Positions 33,304 to 41,958 of a stretch of DNA of 64,000 nt are shown here, in pieces; positions within the stretch are counted from its first letter, which is position 1; the number at the start of each line of letters is the position of its first letter. The DNA is from Litorimonas sp947503715 (lineage in GTDB: Bacteria > Pseudomonadota > Alphaproteobacteria > Caulobacterales > Maricaulaceae). The notes beneath the pieces are model-generated. The model had not been told where the DNA came from. It made no database searches and saw nothing but the letters and a program-made list of their open reading frames with translations. The stretch spans positions 2,728,001 to 2,792,000 of the forward strand of contig NZ_CP189850.1 of NCBI RefSeq assembly GCF_050271975.1, written 5' to 3'. The translations under genes were made by a program, and so were the position numbers.

Positions 33304-35802
33304 ATGACCTCTCCCGTCCCGTCCATTTTCCAAGACTGGTTTTTCGACCAAGGCTGGACCGTGCGCGATTATCAGCGCGACATGGTGGAGGCGTTTGGCG
33401 CAGGGCGGGATACATTGCTGATCGCGCCAACGGGCGGTGGGAAGACATTGGCGGGGCTGTTGCCATCGCTAATTGATCTCCACGCGAAACCTACGGGAGC
33501 AACACCTAAACTTCACACAATCTACATCTCGCCCTTGCGCGCCCTGACTAACGATATCGAACGCAATCTGATGAAACCGATCGGACAGATCGGCCTGCCC
33601 ATCAAAGTTGGCGTGCGCACGGGCGACACAAAATCCCACGTCCGGACGAAGCAGCGCAAATCTCCGCCGGACATCCTGCTGACGACGCCGGAAAGCCTGA
33701 TGCTGTTGCTGTCTTACGATAATGCAGCGGACTATTTCGCCGATCTGAAATGCGTCGTCGTGGACGAAATGCACAGTTTTTCGACGGGTAAGCGTGGCGA
33801 TTTCACGGCGCTGGCGATGGCGCGGCTGAAGAGCCTTGCACCCGGCCACGTCCGCTTCGGTCTCTCCGCCACCGTGGCCAGCCCGTCCGAATCCGCCAAA
33901 TGGCTCGGCCCGACGGGATCGCCCGCAGACCTAATCGAAGTCGTCGGCGACACCCCGCCTGAGCTCGACATCCTCGTGCCGGAAGACAAACGCATGCCAT
34001 TGGGCGGGCATAATGCGCGCTTCGCCGTGGCCGATATTTACGAGACGATCAAAGCCTCCAACTCCGTTATCGTGTTCGTCAACACCCGCGCCCAAGCCGA
34101 ATTGATGTTCCAATCGCTCTGGCAGATCAATGACGACAACCTCTCCATCGGGCTCTATCACGGCAGCCTCTCCCGCGAACGGCGGCAGAAGACGGAGAAC
34201 GCGATTGCCAGCGGTGCGATGCGAGCGGTCGTCTCGACTTCCGCCCTTGAGATGGGCATCGACTGGGGCGACGTTGATGCCATCCTGCAAGTCGGTGCGC
34301 CCAAGGGCGTGTCCCGCCTGCTCCAACGGATCGGGCGGTCCAATCACCGCATGGATGAGCCGTCAAAAGCCACACTCGTCCCCTGCAACCCGATGGAGGC
34401 GATTGAATGCGCCGTCGCGATTGAGGCGATTGAGGACGGCCACCGCGATGGCGACCCGTTCCGCCCCGGCGCGATGGATGTCGCCATCCAATATCTCGTC
34501 AACCGCGCCTGTTCGGCCCCGCTAAAAAAACGCCAGACGCTCAACGAGATCCGCAGTGCCTATCCTTACCGCGATATGAGCAAGGCCAATTTCGATGCCC
34601 TCCTGAATTTCGCGGTCGATGGCGGTTATGCCCTCAAAACCTATGAACGCTTCCACCGCCTGAAACCGACTTCGCGCGGTTACAAAATCGCCAGTCCGCA
34701 ACAGGCACGGCGGCACCGCATGAACATTGGCACCATCGTCGAATATGCCAAGCTGAAGGTCCGACGCTTTCCCAATGCGGCCTCAAAGCGGGGGCGCAAT
34801 ATTGGCGAGATCGAGGAACGGTTCGTCATGCCCCTCATCCCCGGTGACACCTTCATGTTTGGCGGCGAAATCCTGCGCTTTCGCGGCGTGCGGGAAATGG
34901 CCGTGGAGGCCAGTCCCGTGAAACGTAAGGACCGCCCGAAAGTCCCCGCCTATGCGGGCGGAGCCATGCCGCTCTCGACCTATCTGGCGGACGGGGTCCG
35001 CCGCTTTCTCGCCGATGAACATTATTGGCGGTTCCTGCCCGAACAGGTTCAGGACTGGCTGGAATTGCAAGCCAAATATTCCGCTCTCCCGCCTGCGACA
35101 GGTCTCCTCGCCGAAGGATTTTTCGACAAGAAAAGCTGGAACCAAGGCACGTTCAATCTTGTCCTCCACACATTTGAGGGCCGCCCCGTCAACAACACGC
35201 TGGGCCTCCTCCTGACACGCCGGATGGAGAGTGCGCGGTTGAAACCCGTCAGTTTCGTCATCACGGATTATGCGCTCTGCATCTCCTCCCTAGAACCTGT
35301 CGAAGATGTTGCCGCCCTGCTGACCGAAGACATTCTCGACAAAGAATTTGACGATTGGGTGGTCCAAGCGCCGATGGTCAAGAAGTCTTTTCGCAAAATC
35401 GCGACCATTGCCGGCCTGACGGAACAACGCCTGCCTGGGGCGCAGCGGTCGATGAAATCCGTGACCTTCTCAACCGATCTCATTTATGATGTCCTTCACA
35501 AATATGAGCCGGACCACATCCTCCTCCAAATCGCGCGGACCGAGGCGGAACGCGACCTGCTGGACCTGCCGCGCCTGCAACGCTGGCTGGAAGAGGTGCA
35601 GGGCCAGATACAGTACGAGGTCTTGCCCCATGCCTCCCCGCTCTCTATTCCCGCGATGATTCAGGTCAGCAAGAATGTCGTAGACGGCGAGGCGAAAGAC
35701 GCCTTGCTCGCCCGCGCTTCGGACCGCAGCCTATCTTACGGCGAAGACCTATTGGAGACCGTAGCCGACTATGTCGCCGCAAAAGCAGACAGCCCTGATT
35801 GA
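33304..35802 (+). CDS. Ligase-associated DEXH-box helicase (Lhr family)
   Basis: The 832-aa helicase shows LIAPTGGGKTLAGLLP (motif I), VVVDEMHSF (motif II), GLSATVASP (motif III) and QRIGRSNHR (motif VI), with Lhr-type winged-helix and extended C-terminal domains. It is the helicase of the ligase cassette and likely unwinds DNA or RNA-DNA hybrids during repair. It overlaps the phosphoesterase gene by 32 bp in another frame, which is usual for this pair. Confidence 0.94.
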   Translation: MTSPVPSIFQDWFFDQGWTVRDYQRDMVEAFGAGRDTLLIAPTGGGKTLAGLLPSLIDLHAKPTGATPKLHTIYISPLRALTNDIERNLMKPIGQIGLPIKVGVRTGDTKSHVRTKQRKSPPDILLTTPESLMLLLSYDNAADYFADLKCVVVDEMHSFSTGKRGDFTALAMARLKSLAPGHVRFGLSATVASPSESAKWLGPTGSPADLIEVVGDTPPELDILVPEDKRMPLGGHNARFAVADIYETIKASNSVIVFVNTRAQAELMFQSLWQINDDNLSIGLYHGSLSRERRQKTENAIASGAMRAVVSTSALEMGIDWGDVDAILQVGAPKGVSRLLQRIGRSNHRMDEPSKATLVPCNPMEAIECAVAIEAIEDGHRDGDPFRPGAMDVAIQYLVNRACSAPLKKRQTLNEIRSAYPYRDMSKANFDALLNFAVDGGYALKTYERFHRLKPTSRGYKIASPQQARRHRMNIGTIVEYAKLKVRRFPNAASKRGRNIGEIEERFVMPLIPGDTFMFGGEILRFRGVREMAVEASPVKRKDRPKVPAYAGGAMPLSTYLADGVRRFLADEHYWRFLPEQVQDWLELQAKYSALPPATGLLAEGFFDKKSWNQGTFNLVLHTFEGRPVNNTLGLLLTRRMESARLKPVSFVITDYALCISSLEPVEDVAALLTEDILDKEFDDWVVQAPMVKKSFRKIATIAGLTEQRLPGAQRSMKSVTFSTDLIYDVLHKYEPDHILLQIARTEAERDLLDLPRLQRWLEEVQGQIQYEVLPHASPLSIPAMIQVSKNVVDGEAKDALLARASDRSLSYGEDLLETVADYVAAKADSPD

Positions 35803-36466
35803 AAGAACACGCGCGGGCGTGACGGCCTGTGATGCGCGCAAGGGCCTGATGCTGCTGGACCATGATACGCTCTGCGTCGCGGACCTCCATTTCGAAAAAG
35901 CGAGCTTCCTCCAGATGAACGGCCATGCGCCGCTGCCGACCTATGACACGCGGGACAGCCTGCACCGTTTGGCGGGACTGGTCGCGGATTACGCGCCCAA
36001 GACCGTTGTCGCATTGGGGGACTCCTTTCACGATATTGACGCCGACCAACGGTTCAGCGAGACGGATTGCGACCTTCTCAACGCGATTGTCGATAGCGTC
36101 GAAACCTTCATCTGGGTCCTTGGCAACCATGACCCGGACATTCCGGATTGTGTCCGCGGGCCGCGCGAGGACCACGCGCAGGTTGGCGGGTTCCTCCTGA
36201 CCCATCACCCGCACGATCCCGGACCGGACGGCGTGAACCTTTGCGGCCATTACCACCCCAAACTGCGCGTCAATACGGGACGCGGAAAGGTCTCCGGCCC
36301 CTGTTTCGCCGTTTCCGAGGAGCGGATCATTCTGCCGAGCTTCGGCACGTTCACGGGCGGCTTGGATGTCGAAGACATCGCGTTCAAATCCGCCCTGCCC
36401 GGCGCGCATCGCTATCACATGGTGCGCAAGGACCGGATTTACCGCTTTGACGGCGCCGTCATCTGA
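35771..36466 (+). CDS. pdeM: Ligase-associated metallophosphoesterase PdeM
   Basis: The 231-aa protein has the calcineurin-type motifs CVADLHFEKASF, ALGDSFHD, WVLGNHDPD and CGHYHPKL in order, which coordinate two metals. It is the endonuclease/phosphodiesterase partner of the ATP-dependent ligase, helicase and exonuclease. Its ATG lies inside the helicase 3' end. The last residues are followed by a gap of about 136 bp with no gene before the DM13 gene. Confidence 0.9.
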   Translation: MSPQKQTALIERTRAGVTACDARKGLMLLDHDTLCVADLHFEKASFLQMNGHAPLPTYDTRDSLHRLAGLVADYAPKTVVALGDSFHDIDADQRFSETDCDLLNAIVDSVETFIWVLGNHDPDIPDCVRGPREDHAQVGGFLLTHHPHDPGPDGVNLCGHYHPKLRVNTGRGKVSGPCFAVSEERIILPSFGTFTGGLDVEDIAFKSALPGAHRYHMVRKDRIYRFDGAVI

Positions 36467-36602
36467 AGCTTTCTTTTCCACTCACGGAAACGTCATATCA
36501 TTATTCTTGACCATTTGGTTTTTATCTCTTACTCCCTCTTTCAAGCAATCCGAAACTTTCTTCGCCTTGCTAAGTTATTGACCAATCAGTTAGGAATACA
36601 TC

Positions 36603-37049
36603 ATGGCCAACAAAACATTTATCGCCCTCGGCGTCACACTCGCAGCAATCTCAGGCATCGCGATCGCTACGGCTAACGCCAATCAGGGCAGCGATTACAA
36701 ACCCGCCCAAGCCGTAGCCAGTGACGCGCAAACCGTCTCAACAGGCTCATTCTCCGGCCGTTCGGACCATGTCACATCCGGCAAAGTCACGCTGGAAAAA
36801 ACAGCAACCGGTTACCGCCTCACCCTCGCCAATGATTTCTTCCTTGACGGCGCACCTGATCCCATCGTTGCACTTGGCAATGGCGAGACCTATCTGGCCG
36901 CAAATAAAATCGGCACACTGAAAAACAAAACAGGTCAGCAAAGCTACGACCTGCCCGCTACGTTCACACCCGGACAATTCTCACAGGTCTATGTTTGGTG
37001 TGAGAAGTTTGATGTCCCCCTCGGTGTTGCGACACTCTCCGAAAGCTAG
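36603..37049 (+). CDS. Secreted DM13-domain protein
   Basis: The 148-aa product has a signal peptide (AISGIAIATANANQ) and a DM13 domain: GSFSGRSDHVTSGKV, DFFLDGAPDPIVAL, QSYDLP and VYVWCEKFDVPLG with the conserved Cys. DM13 domains are proposed electron-transfer or redox modules, known from both bacteria and animals. The protein should be periplasmic. No operon partner is evident, because the next gene is convergent. Confidence 0.85.
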   Translation: MANKTFIALGVTLAAISGIAIATANANQGSDYKPAQAVASDAQTVSTGSFSGRSDHVTSGKVTLEKTATGYRLTLANDFFLDGAPDPIVALGNGETYLAANKIGTLKNKTGQQSYDLPATFTPGQFSQVYVWCEKFDVPLGVATLSES

Positions 37050-37064
37050 TCACAGCCGATCTAT

Positions 37065-37670
37065 CTAAATCTTCTCCGGCATATCCGTCATCAGGACATG
37101 TCGGGGATGTTCTGCCATTCGCGCGCACCAGGCTTGCACCTGCGGATAATCTCCCAAGGTAAATCCGCCATCTTCCGCGACATGCGTGTAGGCATAGAGC
37201 GCAATATCCGCGACGCTTGGGCCTGCGCCGACAAACCAGACATTTCCCCGCAGATGACCCTCCATCACAGAGAGCGCATCCTTCCCCCGCTCCATCAATT
37301 TCGGCAGTTCATCGGCGCGTTCCGGCGCGTAAATCTTGATGAACCGTGCAACCGCAATGGCGGGTTCGTGCCGATATTGTTCCCAGAACATCCATTGCAG
37401 CGCCTTAGCCCGTTCAAATGCATTGATCGGCAAATAGGGCGTATCCTCGGCCAGAAACGCCATAATCGCATTGCTTTCCGCCAGCGTACGCCCGTTATTC
37501 AGAGCCAGCACGGGAATTTGTCCCGCTGGATTAATCGCCAGAAACTCGGCCGTCCGCGTCGCGCCATGCGGGGCGTCCATGTCTTGATAGGTGTAGGGCA
37601 CATTCAGATAAGACAGTAACAGCCTGACCTTGTAACAATTGCCGGAATTGAGATTGCCATAGAGTTTCAT
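37065..37670 (-). CDS. Glutathione S-transferase
   Basis: The 201-aa protein has an N-terminal thioredoxin-fold domain (MKLYGNLNSGNCYKVRLLLS), NPAGQIPVLALNNGRTLAESNAI with the cis-Pro and glutathione-binding Glu-Ser, and an all-helical C-domain. It conjugates glutathione to electrophiles or uses it as a cofactor. I chose the ATG at 37670; a GTG two codons upstream is possible. It converges on the DM13 gene with only 15 bp between stop codons. Confidence 0.92.
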   Translation of the reverse strand: MKLYGNLNSGNCYKVRLLLSYLNVPYTYQDMDAPHGATRTAEFLAINPAGQIPVLALNNGRTLAESNAIMAFLAEDTPYLPINAFERAKALQWMFWEQYRHEPAIAVARFIKIYAPERADELPKLMERGKDALSVMEGHLRGNVWFVGAGPSVADIALYAYTHVAEDGGFTLGDYPQVQAWCARMAEHPRHVLMTDMPEKI

Positions 37671-37712
37671 AGGCACGGCCTAAAACCGAACGAGGCCCGG
37701 AACAAGTCGGGA

Positions 37713-38051
37713 TTATTCGTAATCTGAAGACTTATAAGGTGGTGGCCGCACGGGTTCGGGCTTCAAGGGCGGGTTAAGCGCCTCCTCCATCGTCGCGTAA
37801 GGCGGCAGGCCGGATTTGGCGCGATCAATATTGATATGGCGCAGCTCCACGATATCAATTGCGTCCTGCACCGCATTATTCTCCACCGCATTGAGAAAAT
37901 GGCGATAGCGCGCCACGCCTTCCAGCCGCGTCTGCACACGTCTATTCGAGCGGCGTTTTGCGCGCATCTCATGCAGACAATCGCGTGTCTGTTCTGCGCG
38001 TAACAGGTTGGCCTGACGCGCTGCATAGCGGTGATTATATTTTCGGGGCAT
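37713..38051 (-). CDS. Small basic hypothetical protein
   Basis: The 112-aa protein begins MPRKYNHRYAARQANLL, has a basic helical N-terminal half (KRRSNRRVQTRLEG) and a Pro-rich tail ending KPEPVRPPPYKSSDYE. There is no membrane segment or signal. I recognise no family. Composition and codon use agree with the neighbourhood, so it is probably a genuine gene. The upstream gap is the 1-kb repeat-rich stretch. Its role is unknown; a nucleic-acid-binding property would fit the basic half. Confidence 0.6.
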   Translation of the reverse strand: MPRKYNHRYAARQANLLRAEQTRDCLHEMRAKRRSNRRVQTRLEGVARYRHFLNAVENNAVQDAIDIVELRHINIDRAKSGLPPYATMEEALNPPLKPEPVRPPPYKSSDYE

Positions 38052-38446
38052 TCTTTGCGTCTCCCTTACCTCGGACCCTGTCGCGTCCTGTATATTTTAG
38101 ATTTGGAAAAACGGGATGTTCGCGTGGGTGGTCAGGCTCGGGTCGGAAACCCAGTTAAATAAATAGTTTTCGAGCCCTTCCAGCATCCATTGCTAGAGGA
38201 ATCCCACGCGACGGCACCTTTTTCCACTACCGGCCGAACCATTCAGTCTGGGAACGATCAGCTCTCGATAGGCCACCCAAGCTCGAGGACGTTAACCCTT
38301 CCGCTCCAATGACAAGCACCGCTTCTTTCCAGAAAAGCCAACGTACGCTTGACTGCCCTTTGAAAGAAGACAGGATGAAAATGACACAAGGTAAAGGGGG
38401 TGTGGACGTAGTTTTTGAACTTTTTTCCAATCCCCGTTTATATTCC

Positions 38447-38590
38447 TGTCCCCGGCCTGTTGTTTGCGAGCAAAGAACATGGACCGGGGCCTCGTCCGCC
38501 ACAGGGGAGGACGTCGATTAACGCAATGATTTCAATAACCCACGAGGTCGCGGCTCATGTTCTTTGCTCGCAAACAACGGGCCGGGGACA
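38447..38590. repeat. Near-perfect 35-bp inverted repeat (fold-back or MITE-like element)
   Basis: Arms 38447-38481 and 38556-38590 are complementary at 34 of 35 positions. Each holds TGTCCCCGGCC followed by the word GTTGTTTGCGAGCAAAGAACATG. A 74-bp centre separates them. Such length and identity exceed a normal terminator and suggest a recently moved non-autonomous element or a widespread intergenic repeat. No transposase is in the window. Confidence 0.8.
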
Positions 38591-38684
38591 AGCACATTTC
38601 TCTTAGAAAAAAGAATACCAATCCACGATTCCGATATCGCCATAACCGAGGATTATCTTTTCAACACACCCAAACCCATACCAG

Positions 38685-38762
38685 TCGTCACCCTCGGGCT
38701 TGACCCGAGGGGCCATCTTTGCGGCGAGAGATGGACCCTCGGATCAAGTCCGAGGATGACGA
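38685..38762. repeat. Inverted repeat of the CTCGGNCTTGANCCGAGG type
   Basis: Arms 38685-38718 and 38729-38762 pair at 30 of 34 positions around a 10-nt centre. Each arm contains its own internal palindrome (CCTCGG...CCGAGG). This is the type of doubly palindromic repeat dispersed in alphaproteobacterial intergenic regions. Confidence 0.75.
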
Positions 38763-38827
38763 AATAAGACACCGGGACGGGCTCGGGCTTTGCATTCCGT
38801 TCCTGAGAAAAACTGACCTTCAAGCGG

Positions 38828-38935
38828 CTACGCCTTCCGCCAGGTCATGCCGTCGGGGCCGTCTTCCAGTATAATCTCCGGCGTTTTCACTTTATCACAG
38901 GCGGCGTATAATTTGAAAAAAATGCATATGCGGAA
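38828..38935 (-). pseudogene. Possible C-terminal gene remnant
   Basis: On the minus strand a frame without start codon ends KTPEIILEDGPDGMTWRKA before TAG at 38828. The sequence has the look of a real protein C-terminus, but a stop lies about 40 codons upstream and there is no ATG. I do not know the parent protein. It may also be chance. Confidence 0.25.
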
Positions 38936-39029
38936 ACAAACAGATGAAGGTCAAAGATGACTGCGGCAAAAGCATCTGGATTTGCACAATCAGATTGAGA
39001 CTTTGGCCCATCCCGCCTAGGACGCTGCT

Positions 39030-40985
39030 ATGACTGCAGAGATCGGACATATTGCCCTCGTTCTCGCCTTCTGCGTGGCGATTGCGCAAGCGAGTTTGCC
39101 TTGGATAGGCGCGCGGCGGAATGACGGGCGTTTGATGGAATTTGGCGACCGTGCAGCGATGGGGCATTTCCTGTTGATTGCGTTCTCTTTTGTGGCGCTC
39201 ACTCTGGTTTTTTTAGAATCCGACTTCTCCGTTAAATTGGCAGCCTTGCACAGTCATTCTGAAAAACCGCTGCTATATAAGATCAGCGGCGTTTGGGGTA
39301 ATCACGAAGGGTCCATCCTGCTTTGGGTCCTGATGATGGCCGGATATGGCGCGATGGTGCCATTTTTGGGTAAATCCCTCCCTACGGGTTTGAAAGCGCG
39401 CGCCATTGCCATTCAAGGTCTGTTGGGCGTTGGCTTCCTCGCCTTCATCCTTTTCACGTCCAATCCGTTTGAACGGCTGAACCCCGTGCCAATTGACGGC
39501 AATGGACTGAACCCGATGTTGCAAGATCCGGGATTGGCGTTCCATCCACCCTTTCTCTATCTCGGCTATGTCGGATTTTCCCTACCCTTTTCATTCGCCG
39601 TCGCCGCCCTGTTGGAAGGCCGTGTCGATGCGGTCTGGGCGAAATGGTTGCGGCCTTGGGTTCTCATCGCGTGGTCCTTTCTGACCATCGGAATCGCATT
39701 GGGCAGTTTCTGGGCCTATTACGAGCTCGGCTGGGGCGGCTGGTGGATGTGGGATCCTGTTGAGAATGTCAGCTTTATGCCGTGGCTCGCGGGAACGGCT
39801 TTGCTCCATTCCATCCTCGTGCTGGGGACGCGTCATTCCATGGCGAATTGGACGGTCTTGCTGGCCATCACGACATTTGCGCTCTCCCTCATCGGGACGT
39901 TTGTTGTGCGCTCAGGTATTTTGGTCTCTGTTCATGCCTTTGCCGTTGATCCAGAACGGGGCGTTTTCCTCCTCCTCCTGCTAGGTCTGGCGACAGGCGG
40001 CGCGTTAACGCTCTATGCGCTGCGCTCTCATACTTTGCGGGATAATGCAGCGTTATCCGCCACATCCCGGGACGGGGCTTTGGTGCTTAATAATCTTCTG
40101 CTCGTGGCAGCGACGGCGACCGTCTTCCTCGGAACTTTCTATCCACTGCTGATCGATGCCGCGAATGGCTCAAAAATCAGCGTTGGTGCGCCTTATTTTG
40201 ATCTGACCTTTGCGCCGATTATGTCGCTGCTCATTCTCTTCATGGGCGTGGGGCCAATGTTAAAATGGCGGAAGGATACGCTGCAACGTTTCAAACGTCC
40301 GCTGATCATTATGTGCATCGCTTTAACCATTGTCGCCGCCCTCACCTATGTCATCGGAAAATCCGTTCTCGGCGCACTGTCCATTGGGCTGGCAGCTTGG
40401 TTAGCCCTCGGCACAATCATAACGCTGGGACGAAAAGCCCGCTGGACCTGGGTTGGTCTGAAAGCGCAACCGGCCTCGACCTGGGGCTTTGTCGGCGCAC
40501 ATCTGGGCCTCGCAATTTTCGCGGCGGCCGTGACCTCTATGACGGTCTGGGCGAAGACAGACATTGGGACGTTACGGACGGGAGACAGCCTTGTGATCGC
40601 GCCTTACACGTTCACACTCGGCGAAGTCGGCGGCGGGCAACGCGAAAACTACCAATATTTCGGCGGGACTGTCACGGTCACGAAAAACGGAGAAGAGGTC
40701 GCCCTGCTGGGCACGGAACGCAGGTTCTATCCCGTTCGCAATCAGGTCACGACAGAGGCAGGGATGCACCTCTCCTTTGGGCAGACGCTCTTTGCCAGTA
40801 TTGGCGAAGGTGACCCAGAGAGCGGCTTTGTCGTGCAGGTTTATAAACATCCTTTTGTCGTTTGGATCTGGCTGGGGTCTTTGATTATGGCTTTAGCGGG
40901 TTTTGTCTCCCTCGCAGATAGACGCCTGCGCCTGCCTAAGCGTGAGAGCCTTTCTGCGCCAGCCAACTTTGTCCCAGCGGAATGA
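39030..40985 (+). CDS. ccmF: Cytochrome c heme lyase subunit CcmF
   Basis: The 651-aa polytopic membrane protein carries the WWD heme-handling motif (WGGWWMWDPVENVSFMPWL) near residue 235, the GVWGNHEGSILLWVL segment and HPPFLYLGYVG with conserved His. CcmF with CcmH ligates heme from holo-CcmE to apocytochrome c. The gene starts the ccmF-ccmG-ccmH-ccmI run with 4-bp overlaps. ccmE, usually just upstream, is not in this window. Confidence 0.95.
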   Translation: MTAEIGHIALVLAFCVAIAQASLPWIGARRNDGRLMEFGDRAAMGHFLLIAFSFVALTLVFLESDFSVKLAALHSHSEKPLLYKISGVWGNHEGSILLWVLMMAGYGAMVPFLGKSLPTGLKARAIAIQGLLGVGFLAFILFTSNPFERLNPVPIDGNGLNPMLQDPGLAFHPPFLYLGYVGFSLPFSFAVAALLEGRVDAVWAKWLRPWVLIAWSFLTIGIALGSFWAYYELGWGGWWMWDPVENVSFMPWLAGTALLHSILVLGTRHSMANWTVLLAITTFALSLIGTFVVRSGILVSVHAFAVDPERGVFLLLLLGLATGGALTLYALRSHTLRDNAALSATSRDGALVLNNLLLVAATATVFLGTFYPLLIDAANGSKISVGAPYFDLTFAPIMSLLILFMGVGPMLKWRKDTLQRFKRPLIIMCIALTIVAALTYVIGKSVLGALSIGLAAWLALGTIITLGRKARWTWVGLKAQPASTWGFVGAHLGLAIFAAAVTSMTVWAKTDIGTLRTGDSLVIAPYTFTLGEVGGGQRENYQYFGGTVTVTKNGEEVALLGTERRFYPVRNQVTTEAGMHLSFGQTLFASIGEGDPESGFVVQVYKHPFVVWIWLGSLIMALAGFVSLADRRLRLPKRESLSAPANFVPAE

Positions 40986-41515
40986 AACTGCGCGGGCTCA
41001 TTCCTCTCTTTGGGTTTGCGGCTTTGTTCGCGGCGCTGGCCTATGGGCTAACGCGCGATCCCCGCATTTTGCCATCGGAATTAATTGAAAAACCCTTCCC
41101 GACTTTCGCCTTAGACAACCTTGCCAATGATGCCGTGTTGGAAAATGAGATTTTTGAGGGCCGCGTGAGTCTCGTCAATATTTTCGGGTCATGGTGTGTC
41201 TCTTGTACTGTGGAACATCCGCAACTGATGGAGATAAGCCAATCCCTGGACATCCAAATGGTTGGCGTGGATTGGCGCGATACGCGCGAAAATGCTGTTC
41301 GCTGGCTCTCGGAAAACGGCGATCCCTACGACGCGATCATTTTTGATCCGGATAGTCACCTGATTGTCGACCTGGGTGTTGTCGGCGCGCCGGAAACCTT
41401 TATCGTCGATCAGAACGGCGACATTCGGTACAAACATGTCGGTATTATCACACCGGACGATTGGAAGAACGACCTCCACCCAATTGTCGAAAGCCTGCTC
41501 GCGGTGCAACCATGA
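40982..41515 (+). CDS. ccmG: Thiol:disulfide interchange protein CcmG/DsbE
   Basis: The 177-aa membrane-anchored thioredoxin has an N-terminal helix and the active site FGSWCVSCTVEHP (CVSC), followed by GVDWRDTRENA and the cis-Pro segment GAPETFIVD. It keeps apocytochrome c heme-binding cysteines reduced in the periplasm. It receives electrons from a DsbD/CcdA-type protein, and the DsbD-like gene of this window is one candidate. It overlaps ccmF and ccmH by 4 bp each. Confidence 0.95.
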   Translation: MKLRGLIPLFGFAALFAALAYGLTRDPRILPSELIEKPFPTFALDNLANDAVLENEIFEGRVSLVNIFGSWCVSCTVEHPQLMEISQSLDIQMVGVDWRDTRENAVRWLSENGDPYDAIIFDPDSHLIVDLGVVGAPETFIVDQNGDIRYKHVGIITPDDWKNDLHPIVESLLAVQP

Positions 41516-41958
41516 GACACCTTCTCCTCACCCTCACTCTTTTTGTCACGGCACTGGCGGCCTCCGCCACCGCTCAAATCTCCGACGCAGAAGAAGATCG
41601 CGCCCGCGACATCGGCCATCAGCTTCGCTGTGTCGTTTGCCAAAATCAATCCATCGAAGAATCGGAAGCGGACCTGGCGCTGGACATGAAAGTCATCGTC
41701 AGGGAGCGGGTTGCCGCCGGAGATACAAATGCCGAGGTCGTCGCCTATATGCGCGACAGATATGGCGATTACGTCCTGTTAAAACCGCCCGTTCAATCCA
41801 ACACTTACGTCCTATGGTTCCTGCCGGCGGGCCTTGTTCTCTTCGGCTTGGGCTGGTTTGCGCTGCGGTCCAAACGCCAAAGCAAAGCGGATATCGTGAC
41901 GGAAATATCAGATACTGATCAAGCCCTGCTTGATAAACTCATGGCGGATGACACATGA
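41512..41958 (+). CDS. ccmH: Cytochrome c biogenesis protein CcmH
   Basis: The 148-aa protein starts MRHLLLTLTLFVTALAAS (signal anchor) and holds the defining LRCVVCQNQSIEES motif with two redox cysteines, then YGDYVLLKPPVQ and a C-terminal membrane helix. It forms the heme-ligation module with CcmF and reacts with apocytochrome thiols. The ATG at 41512 overlaps the ccmG stop as ATGA; an upstream in-frame start has no support. Confidence 0.95.
   Translation: MRHLLLTLTLFVTALAASATAQISDAEEDRARDIGHQLRCVVCQNQSIEESEADLALDMKVIVRERVAAGDTNAEVVAYMRDRYGDYVLLKPPVQSNTYVLWFLPAGLVLFGLGWFALRSKRQSKADIVTEISDTDQALLDKLMADDT

Larger units (their letters stand above)
38052..39029. other. Gene-less, repeat-rich intergenic stretch
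   Basis: About 980 bp hold no convincing gene. They contain a folded segment 38121-38210 (CGCGTGGG paired with CCCACGCG, plus GGCTCG with CGAGCC), the 35-bp-arm inverted repeat 38447-38590, the 34-bp-arm inverted repeat 38685-38762 and a possible C-terminal gene remnant at 38828-38935. Short open frames here contain repeat-derived words such as HVLCSQTTGRG and are not genes. The ccmF promoter should lie near the right end. Confidence 0.7.

Noticed and set aside
33469..35169. Several minus-strand frames above 120 codons
   Set aside because: They are antisense to the DEXH helicase, whose motifs are complete in order on the plus strand.
38227..38606. Short frames with words such as HVLCSQTTGRG on both strands
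   Set aside because: They are translations of the two arms of the 38447-38590 inverted repeat, with no ribosome site or coding composition.
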